A DNA stretch of 20,379 nt from Cyanobacteria bacterium UBA791 (GTDB lineage Bacteria; Cyanobacteriota; Vampirovibrionia; Gastranaerophilales; Gastranaerophilaceae), in assembly GCA_002297005.1 (NCBI GenBank), contig DBIX01000071.1:1-20379 (forward strand), read 5' to 3'. A program made the translations under genes and the position numbers. Numbering within the stretch: the stretch's first letter is position 1; every line of letters begins with the position of its first letter. Under the pieces are notes generated by a model. It saw only the letters and a program-made list of their open reading frames with translations, was not told the DNA's origin and ran no database searches. Below are positions 14,490-20,379 of the stretch, one piece after another.

Positions 14490-16370
14490 ATGGCACAAGA
14501 TTTATTAGAAAATACAAATACATATTTATTGAATGCTACAACACCAGATAGCTCAACTTATGCAAAAAATGCTACAAAAAATTATACAGAAACATTCAAT
14601 AAAAATGGTCAAAGTTTTAATGATGTATTTGCAAATGCAAATGATAGATATTCAAATACGGCTAATAAATTTGCGACAAGAGATGCAAACAGAAATAACA
14701 CAAGAGATTTAAGCAACAGAAATAATAACGTTGCTGATAGAAATTCTGTAACAAGAAACAATAACAATAATAATGTTGCAAATAATTCTCAAACAGTTGA
14801 TAAACAAGCAAAATTTAGAGAATCTCAAGAAAATTCAAGAGCTATGAGAGATAATGCTCAATCAAATTCTCAAAACAATAATACTGATAACAATAATACA
14901 GTATCAAATTCAAATTCTACATCTGAAACAAATTCTACAGATACTGAAACAGTTAGCTTAAACAATGCAACTGATAATTTAGATTTGGTAAATGATATTA
15001 CTGTTGATGAAGAAATTACTGCAGAAGATATTGAAGCTTTAAACAACTTGTTATTGGAGGATACAACTTCAGAAGATACAACTGCAGAAACTGATTTGTA
15101 CATTAATGCTTATTATCAATCAACAATGGATGCATTAACTTCTGATACAGAAGAAACTGCAACAACTGATTTGAATACATTGGCAAATGTGGAAACTGAA
15201 GAAACAGCACAAACAGTTGCATTAAATACAGTTGATGAATTAAATAATGTTAATGTAACTGCAGATACAAAAACAGAAACTAAAGATACTAAAACAACTT
15301 TAGATAATCTTGATACAAAAACAACTGCCAAAACTCAAGCTGATGAAAATGCTTTAAAATCAGATAAATTAGCAAAAGAAGATGCAAATGGAAAAGTAAC
15401 TACTGATAATGATTTGCAAGAAGAAATTCTTGATAATAACAAAAAAGTTGAAGTTGATACAAAAACAAATGAAACTTCAAATATGAAAGATGATGTTTTA
15501 GTAAATGCAACTGATGAAGTTGTAGAACAAGTAAAACCAGTTAACGTAAATAAAACTGATGAAAATAAAACAAGCTTTAGAGAAGTTATGGAAAAAGCTG
15601 GTTTGGATGATGCAAAACTTGAAGCGTTGAATATGACAATCACAAACACAGGTAGTGCTGGTGCTGATTTGTCAGATGGTTTTCAGGGTTCTGCTCAAGA
15701 AGATATTGCAAAGCTTGCGATTAATGCTGTAAATGGCAAAAAAGATGCATCAGAAATTGCAAGCAGTAAAGAGTTCTCAAAACTTGTTGATACTAAAAAT
15801 ATGCAACAAGAAGAGGCTAAAGAAATTTCTAAAAATGATATTTTAGCTCAAATTAATAATAAAATGCAGGCTAAAAACATTAATGGACAACAAAGAATTA
15901 CATTACAATTGACACCGGAAAGCTTAGGTAAAATCACTATTGAATTATCAAAAGGCAAAGACGGTTTACAAGCAAAAATGTTGACAGACAATGTACAAGT
16001 AAGAGATATGTTGGAAAAGAACATAGATGGTCTTAAATCAACATTAGCAAGTCAAGGTGTAACAGTAAACAATGTAAGCGTAAAAGTAGCATCAGCAAGT
16101 GAAACAGCTTCTGAATTTGATTTTGGTAGAGAAAGCTTTAATCAAGAACAAGCTCAACAAGACTTCGCTGGAACAGGAGAAAGAGGTGGAGAAAGAGATT
16201 CTCAATATGCAAATGAAAGAACTCCTGAAAATGCTATGAATAATGAAACGCTTGCAGATATGCCAACAGAAGATGCAGAACTTGAAATGGCGATGGGTGA
16301 AGATGTTGAATTGAACTTAGATGCTGAACGAGTTGCAGTTGGTGCAGGGAATGTGGATATAGAAGTATAG
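14490..16370 (+). CDS. fliK: Flagellar hook-length control protein FliK
   Basis: FliK measures hook length while being secreted and switches export specificity from hook to filament proteins. The C-terminal domain is recognisable at about 467-535: RITLQLTPESLGKITIELS, then MLTDNVQVRDMLEKNI and LASQGVTVNNVSVKV, the L-x-L-x-P-x-x-L-G core that contacts FlhB. The long N-terminal part (about 1-350) is low-complexity, rich in Asn, Thr, Asp and Glu, as expected of the ruler region; at 626 residues it is longer than the ~400-residue Salmonella protein. After the core comes an acidic tail. The ribosome-binding site is weak (GAGAG at 14477-14481). It sits between fliJ and flgD in the normal order. Confidence 0.9.
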   Translation: MAQDLLENTNTYLLNATTPDSSTYAKNATKNYTETFNKNGQSFNDVFANANDRYSNTANKFATRDANRNNTRDLSNRNNNVADRNSVTRNNNNNNVANNSQTVDKQAKFRESQENSRAMRDNAQSNSQNNNTDNNNTVSNSNSTSETNSTDTETVSLNNATDNLDLVNDITVDEEITAEDIEALNNLLLEDTTSEDTTAETDLYINAYYQSTMDALTSDTEETATTDLNTLANVETEETAQTVALNTVDELNNVNVTADTKTETKDTKTTLDNLDTKTTAKTQADENALKSDKLAKEDANGKVTTDNDLQEEILDNNKKVEVDTKTNETSNMKDDVLVNATDEVVEQVKPVNVNKTDENKTSFREVMEKAGLDDAKLEALNMTITNTGSAGADLSDGFQGSAQEDIAKLAINAVNGKKDASEIASSKEFSKLVDTKNMQQEEAKEISKNDILAQINNKMQAKNINGQQRITLQLTPESLGKITIELSKGKDGLQAKMLTDNVQVRDMLEKNIDGLKSTLASQGVTVNNVSVKVASASETASEFDFGRESFNQEQAQQDFAGTGERGGERDSQYANERTPENAMNNETLADMPTEDAELEMAMGEDVELNLDAERVAVGAGNVDIEV

Positions 16371-16391
16371 AAAGTATAATCGGAGGAGAAA

Positions 16392-16904
16392 ATGGTATCT
16401 AGCGTATACAATCAAATAACAGATATGAAAAACGCAACTTCTCAAGCAGAAGCGGCAGATAAAGCGAAAAACGGTGTATCTAATGATATGACCGATAAAA
16501 ATATGTTCTTGAAATTGATGTTAAAACAAATGGAATATCAAGATCCAACAGAACCAACATCAAATGAAGAATGGTTATCTCAAATGGCACAGTATTCATC
16601 ATTAGAATCTGCTCAAAACACACAATCTGCGATTGAGAAATTATCGTCATTGGTAAATGATTTATCGGATGCATATTCAACTTCAGCTGGTATTTCACAA
16701 ACGTTAAACTTACTAGGTAAAGAAGTTACAATTATTGACCCTGAAGATAAAACAGGTGAAACAAAAATTACCGGTACAGTAGAAGAAGCATCATTTGATG
16801 GTGGCGTAGGTTCGGTAAAAGTTAATGGTAAAAATTACTCGATTGCATACATTACAGCAGTTAAAAATAATGCTGGTGGTAGCAGTAGCGGTAGTAATGA
16901 ATAA
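16392..16904 (+). CDS. flgD: Flagellar hook cap / assembly protein FlgD
   Basis: FlgD caps the growing hook and guides insertion of FlgE. The 170-residue protein has the conserved N-terminal segment FLKLMLKQMEYQDPTEPTSN followed by SQMAQYSSLESAQNTQ, matching the FlgD 'QDPxxP...QxAqfS' signature. The C-terminal part (LLGKEVTIIDPEDK, then VNGKNYSIAYITAV) resembles the small tudor-like FlgD domain; it is shorter than enteric FlgD (~230 residues) and nearer the compact Bacillus form. The start has a strong GGAGG at 16382-16386. A C-terminal Gly/Ser run (GGSSSGSN) ends the protein. It precedes flgE by 68 bases. Confidence 0.93.
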   Translation: MVSSVYNQITDMKNATSQAEAADKAKNGVSNDMTDKNMFLKLMLKQMEYQDPTEPTSNEEWLSQMAQYSSLESAQNTQSAIEKLSSLVNDLSDAYSTSAGISQTLNLLGKEVTIIDPEDKTGETKITGTVEEASFDGGVGSVKVNGKNYSIAYITAVKNNAGGSSSGSNE

Positions 16905-16972
16905 ACAGTAGAGAAATATAATAGAAAAACTAGATTTAAAAAATAAGATAAAAAAGACATAGAGGAGGAAAA

Positions 16973-18682
16973 ATGTCGCAAGCACTATATACATCAATGA
17001 GTGGTATTAACGCAGCAACAACATCAATCAGCGTTGTGTCAAATAACGTTGCGAATATTAATACAACTGCATTTAAGTCTGCTGACGCAAGATTTGAAAA
17101 CTTGTTCTCAAAGACATACACAACAGGTAATTCTCCTACAAAAACTGCAGGTGGTATCAACCCAAAACAAATCGGTATGGGTGTTGAAGTTGGTTCTATC
17201 GTAAGAAACTTCACAGAGGGTACTTATGTAGCAACAGGTAGAACAGAAGATTTAATGATTTCAGGCGGTGGTTACTTTACTGTTATGAATTCAAACGGTG
17301 AAATCTTCTATACAAGAGATGGATCATTCACTCTTGATGCTAACGGTAATATGGTTACTCAAAGTGGTATGTATGTTTTAGGTGCTTCACAAATTTATAA
17401 CACTTCTGCGTCACAAACTAAAATTAATATTCCAAAAACAATCAAAGTAACGCAAGGTGGTAACAATTCATTGGGTTCTGCAGTAGTTAATGAATTGAAC
17501 GATGCAAGTATTACAGCAGGTACTTTCAATGTAACATTCAATAATAACAAAGGTCCACAAGTTGCAAAACTTACTATTACAGAAGAAGATTTGAAAGGTT
17601 CGATGGATGCTTTGATTGCTAAATTGAATGACCAATTAAATAGTATTCAGGCAAATGATGGTAACGGTGGAGCTGACATGCAAGGTGTAGTAATCGGTGC
17701 AAACTCTGATGGTACTATTTCATTCAAGGCTCAACCACCATATACTCAAACTATAGCTACAAAAACTACAGCATTTATGCCAGGTACAACAACTGAGGCA
17801 TCTATGTATTCATTCAATCCTACTCCAAACCCAGCAGGTGAAACATTATATTGGAGAGGTGATAGTACAAATCCAGAGCTTTATACTTTAGCAGCTGATG
17901 GTAAAACATTTGTGGAAACTGACTATAAGGTATCAGGTTTTAAAACAGAAAATGGTGTAGATGGTGCAGAAAGAACTCTTACTGAAATTACCCAAATTTC
18001 TACTGGTACAAAAACTTCAATTACCGGTGGAGGTGCGAATGTTGTAGAAGATGTAGAAGTTAACCCAACAATCAAATTTGAGGCTGGTACTTCTAACTTC
18101 TTAGAAGCAACAAAATTAGCATCTGCTGTTCAAGACGATAACGGTGCTTATAACTCAAAAGTTCTTGACTATACAGTTGATGTTGAACCAATCGCCGCTT
18201 TGGTTGAAGCTGTAAAACTTGAAAGCTATTCAGTAGGTACAGACGGTACAATTGAGGCTGCTTATTCAAATGGTGATAAATTAACAGTTGAGGCAAACGA
18301 AAACGATAATACTTTTGAATGGAAATATACAACTTCAAACGGTGTTGTAATTCGTGGTGCTGATAAAATTCACGTTAACGATGCACTTGCAGATACATCA
18401 GGTTTCGTATTGCAATTAGCAACAGTTACAAACGAAGCTGGTCTTGTATCAAAGAACAACAACTTATGGTCAATTGGTCCAAACACAGGTGATACGGTTT
18501 ACGCCGTTGGTGGTTCAATGGGCTTAGGTGAAGTTCAAACAGGTGGTTTGGAAGGTTCAAATGTTGACCTTTCTCGTGAATTATCAAATATGATTTTGGC
18601 TCAAAGGGCTATCCAAGCTAACTCTAGAGTATTTAGCACAGCTAGTAGCATAATGGAAACTCTATCATATCTAGGTTCTTAG
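16973..18682 (+). CDS. flgE: Flagellar hook protein FlgE
   Basis: FlgE polymerises into the hook, the universal joint between rod and filament. The N terminus MSQALYTSMSGINAATTSIS, then VVSNNVANINTTAFKS, is the rod/hook signature, followed by GGGYFTVMNSNGEIFYTRDG and FTLDANGNMV of the D1 region. The C terminus (about 523-569) has GSNVDLSRELSNMILAQRAI and ends in METLSYLGS, which forms the inner helix with the N terminus. At 569 residues it is longer than Salmonella FlgE (~402), the extra length lying in the surface domain (about 180-500). AGGAGG at 16963-16968 sets the start. FlgG and FlgF share the terminal signatures, but the length, long variable centre and place after flgD favour FlgE. 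No intrinsic terminator follows; a long palindrome does. Confidence 0.92.
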   Translation: MSQALYTSMSGINAATTSISVVSNNVANINTTAFKSADARFENLFSKTYTTGNSPTKTAGGINPKQIGMGVEVGSIVRNFTEGTYVATGRTEDLMISGGGYFTVMNSNGEIFYTRDGSFTLDANGNMVTQSGMYVLGASQIYNTSASQTKINIPKTIKVTQGGNNSLGSAVVNELNDASITAGTFNVTFNNNKGPQVAKLTITEEDLKGSMDALIAKLNDQLNSIQANDGNGGADMQGVVIGANSDGTISFKAQPPYTQTIATKTTAFMPGTTTEASMYSFNPTPNPAGETLYWRGDSTNPELYTLAADGKTFVETDYKVSGFKTENGVDGAERTLTEITQISTGTKTSITGGGANVVEDVEVNPTIKFEAGTSNFLEATKLASAVQDDNGAYNSKVLDYTVDVEPIAALVEAVKLESYSVGTDGTIEAAYSNGDKLTVEANENDNTFEWKYTTSNGVVIRGADKIHVNDALADTSGFVLQLATVTNEAGLVSKNNNLWSIGPNTGDTVYAVGGSMGLGEVQTGGLEGSNVDLSRELSNMILAQRAIQANSRVFSTASSIMETLSYLGS

Positions 18683-18728
18683 TGAATTATTAAGAAATGT
18701 TAACTAATAAATTAGGTAGGTTAAACAT

Positions 18729-18760
18729 GTCGGAAACCATGTCATGACATGGTTTCCGAC
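18729..18760. repeat. Perfect 32-bp palindrome downstream of flgE
   Basis: GTCGGAAACCATGTCA is followed immediately by its exact reverse complement. As RNA it would form a 14-bp stem with a CATG loop. No T-run follows (next bases TGATACCAGA), so it is not a standard intrinsic terminator. It lies 47 bases after the flgE stop and about 40 bases before the yggS -35. It could be a 3'-end stabilising hairpin, a factor-dependent terminator or a dyad protein-binding site. Confidence 0.85.
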
Positions 18761-18800
18761 TGATACCAGAAAGAGGTGAAAAAGTCATACAAACAAATGA

Positions 18801-18829
18801 TTGTCCTATCATGAAAAATATCGTATAAT
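18801..18829 (+). promoter_or_regulatory. Promoter of the yggS-sepF operon
   Basis: TTGTCC (18801-18806, 4/6 to TTGACA) is followed after exactly 17 bases by a perfect TATAAT (18824-18829). Predicted transcription start is near 18836, giving a leader of about 40 bases before the yggS ATG. This is the best canonical housekeeping promoter in the window. Confidence 0.8.
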
Positions 18830-18875
18830 TGATATATGTTCGAAAGGACATTTCTTGTAGGAGTAGGTATCCCTT

Positions 18876-19538
18876 ATGATTGAAAAAATTAAAAACAATC
18901 TATTACAAATACAAGAAAAAATCGTACCTTATACCGTGAATATCATTGCAGTTACTAAGTATTACGATACAGATGTAATGCTAAGTGCATATAAAGCAGG
19001 CTTAAGACACTTTGGAGAGTCAAGAGCGGTAGATGCAGTCAGAAAAATAAATGAACTTCCTGATGATGTGAGAGTAAATTCAACATTTCATTTTATAGGT
19101 CATCTTCAATCCAACAAGGTAAAGTTAGTGGTAAACAATTTTGACTACATTCACTCAGTAGATTCTTTAAAACTTGCACAAATCATTTCTGATGAGGCTA
19201 TAAAAGCCAATAAGAAGCAAAAAGTGTTTTTACAGTTGAACAACGCAAATGAAGAACAAAAGTTCGGTTTTAGTAAGGAAGAACTTTTAAGAGATTTTAA
19301 ATCGATTATCGATTTAGAGGGTTTAGAAGTTTTAGGGTTGATGAACATCGCACCGCTTACTGATTCAAAAGAAGAACTATCTTATTTGTTCAAGGATGTA
19401 AAAGATTTTCAAAAGGAATTAGAAACAACATACGGATTTAAGCTAAATGATATTTCAATGGGTATGAGCAATGACTACGATATTGCTGTTGCAAATGGTG
19501 CAACTTGGGTACGTATAGGTACAAAATTATTTAGTTAA
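18876..19538 (+). CDS. yggS: YggS/PLPBP-family pyridoxal-5'-phosphate homeostasis protein
   Basis: These non-enzymatic PLP-binding TIM-barrel proteins buffer free PLP and affect amino-acid and keto-acid pools. The 220-residue product (usual ~230) has the PLP lysine in IIAVTKYYD (Lys28), HFIGHLQSNKVK for the barrel core, and the phosphate-binding end MGMSNDYDIAVANGATWVRI. One family motif, FGEN, reads FGES here. AGGAG at 18859-18863 lies 12 bases upstream of the ATG, somewhat far; AGGT at 18865-18868 is nearer. The gene is first in a two-gene operon with sepF, a pairing common in Gram-positive bacteria and Cyanobacteria near cell-division genes. Confidence 0.95.
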   Translation: MIEKIKNNLLQIQEKIVPYTVNIIAVTKYYDTDVMLSAYKAGLRHFGESRAVDAVRKINELPDDVRVNSTFHFIGHLQSNKVKLVVNNFDYIHSVDSLKLAQIISDEAIKANKKQKVFLQLNNANEEQKFGFSKEELLRDFKSIIDLEGLEVLGLMNIAPLTDSKEELSYLFKDVKDFQKELETTYGFKLNDISMGMSNDYDIAVANGATWVRIGTKLFS

Positions 19539-19559
19539 ATCATATTGGAGGACGAATTA

Positions 19560-20063
19560 GTGGCAATTACAGACGGAATTAAAGGAATTGTAGATTTTTT
19601 AACACAAGGTATCGAATCAAGAGAGGGTGACGATATTTTTGCAGATATGGTAGAAGATGGTGATGAATATATGACTGAAGATAATTTAGCGTTAGCACCA
19701 GTTCCTGCTCAACAAACTAGAAATGAAAGAAGAAATGAATCAAAAGTAGTTTCTCATCCTTCTTTCAACAGAAGTTCTTATGAAGTAGTTATTGTTGAAC
19801 CTCATTCATTCAGCGAAGCTGGTTCAATCGTACAAAATTTAATTGATAGAAAAACTGTAGTATTAAACCTACATTTATTAGACAAAGACCAATCTCAAAG
19901 AACAATTGACTTTGTATGTGGTGCATCTCACGCATTAAACGGTAACAAACCACAACAAGTTGGAGAAATGGTATTTGTATTTGCTCCAAGCAATGTAACA
20001 ATGTCAGTTGATGCTCAAAACTCAAGCTCAAAATTTGCTGACATCTGGGGCAAATCTCTATAA
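19560..20063 (+). CDS. sepF: Cell division protein SepF
   Basis: SepF binds the FtsZ C-terminal tail, assembles into rings and tethers FtsZ to the membrane. The 167-residue protein starts with a short amphipathic segment (AITDGIKGIVDFLTQGI) suited to membrane binding, then an acidic/polar linker to about residue 60, then the globular SepF domain: YEVVIVEPHSFSEAGSIVQN, VVLNLHLLDKDQSQRTIDFV, CGASHALNG and MVFVFAPSNV. The GTG at 19560 is chosen because GGAGG (19547-19551) lies eight bases upstream and the protein then begins at the conserved helix; an in-frame TTG at 19545 overlaps that site. It follows yggS by 21 bases. The species therefore probably uses SepF, as Cyanobacteria (Cdv2) and Gram-positives do. 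Confidence 0.95.
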   Translation: MAITDGIKGIVDFLTQGIESREGDDIFADMVEDGDEYMTEDNLALAPVPAQQTRNERRNESKVVSHPSFNRSSYEVVIVEPHSFSEAGSIVQNLIDRKTVVLNLHLLDKDQSQRTIDFVCGASHALNGNKPQQVGEMVFVFAPSNVTMSVDAQNSSSKFADIWGKSL

Positions 20064-20101
20064 GTTTCATATATATTATGATTTGTGATAGTTGGATTTC
20101 T

Positions 20102-20126
20102 AGGGTACTTTTTAAGTGCCCTTTTT
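20102..20126 (+). terminator. Intrinsic terminator after sepF
   Basis: AGGGTACTT pairs with AAGTGCCCT (one G-T wobble) across a TTT loop and runs into TTTTT. It closes the yggS-sepF operon 38 bases after the stop. Confidence 0.8.
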
Positions 20127-20159
20127 ATTATTTTGTTTTTATTAAAACTATCTCTGAAT

Positions 20160-20379
20160 TGTCATCCTGAACTTGACAAAGCGAAAAGTTGAGCTAAAGC
20201 GAAACTTGTGAGCCTGTCTCCGTAGTTGACTTTAAGCCGTTAGGCATATTATCCAGTTTTATGCCTTACGGATAAAAGGAAACGTAGTGTGTTTCAGAAT
20301 CTGATTGGCTTTGAGTATTTAAATTAAACTTATTTTCATTTTCTTGTACCGACAAGAAAACGAAACAAAAGAAACTCTC
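20160..20379. repeat. Gene-free, inverted-repeat-rich stretch, possible dispersed intergenic element
   Basis: I see no credible gene from 20127 to the right edge. The stretch contains TGTCATCCTGAACTTGACA (20160-20178), whose ends are inverted TGTCA/TGACA. It also has a 12-bp hairpin with one mismatch, CCGTTAGGCATA (20237-20248) with TATGCCTTACGG (20260-20271). Near the edge is a perfect 9-bp hairpin, TTTTCTTGT/ACAAGAAAA with an ACCG loop, followed by an A-rich CGAAACAAAAGAAA run. Such 'TGTCATCCTGA' and 'CTTGTACCGACAAG' strings recall short repeats scattered between genes in some bacteria. No second copy is in the window, so repeat status is inferred. Confidence 0.45.

Noticed and set aside
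19545..19559. TTG start for sepF
   Set aside because: It overlaps the GGAGG that serves the GTG at 19560, where the conserved SepF N terminus begins.
1..20379. CRISPR arrays, tRNA or rRNA genes, insertion sequences
   Set aside because: I found no regularly spaced repeats, no cloverleaf with a conserved T-arm, and no transposase or flanking repeats.

Overview
The window is AT-rich bacterial chromosome with tightly packed genes. The most likely source is a flagellated, non-photosynthetic relative of Cyanobacteria (Melainabacteria/Vampirovibrionia, Gastranaerophilales-like). This rests on a flagellar hook operon next to yggS-sepF, a SigF-type group 3 sigma factor beside a prepilin peptidase, and two large proteins with an N-terminal 'VSFTG' motif of a kind I associate with that lineage. 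No 16S or marker comparison was possible, so the assignment is an inference (about 0.6). A low-GC Firmicute is the main alternative.

Layout. 1-804 (minus): start of a ribosomal operon, rpsL then rpsG, the latter cut by the window edge. 1028-3845 (plus): a two-gene unit with a histidine-phosphatase-fold protein that lacks the usual arginines, then a large GT-C (GT39/PMT-like) membrane glycosyltransferase. 3842-5236 (minus): manC, making GDP-mannose, whose stop codon interlocks with the glycosyltransferase stop in one CTAG. 5392-6565 (plus): an ECF sigma factor and its membrane-anchored zinc-type anti-sigma factor. 6557-8277 (minus): a SigF/SigB-type sigma factor followed five bases later by prepilin peptidase (pilD). 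8540-13806 (plus): two tandem, separately terminated paralogues of an unusual ~840-residue DHH/DHHA1 phosphoesterase with a conserved N-terminal domain I cannot assign with confidence. 14020-18682 (plus): fliJ-fliK-flgD-flgE, the flagellar export chaperone, hook-length ruler, hook cap and hook protein. 18876-20063 (plus): yggS-sepF from a good promoter and closed by an intrinsic terminator. 20127-20379: no gene; inverted repeats resembling a dispersed intergenic element.

How the parts may fit. Three blocks concern the cell surface: GDP-mannose synthesis with a GT-C glycosyltransferase, sigma-controlled type IV pilus/prepilin processing, and the flagellar hook. An ECF/anti-sigma pair lies between them. 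The tandem DHH paralogues are the least conventional genes here: all catalytic DHH and DHHA1 motifs are kept, but the proteins are more than twice the usual NrnA length, with a shared ~225-residue N-terminal region (possibly HIRAN-like), family-specific insertions, and in the first copy a Gly-Pro-Lys-repeat basic tail.

Several starts were moved inward from the longest possible reading frame on ribosome-binding-site evidence: the phosphatase-fold gene to ATG 1028, the ECF sigma gene to ATG 5392, the SigF-like gene to GTG 8277 and sepF to GTG 19560.
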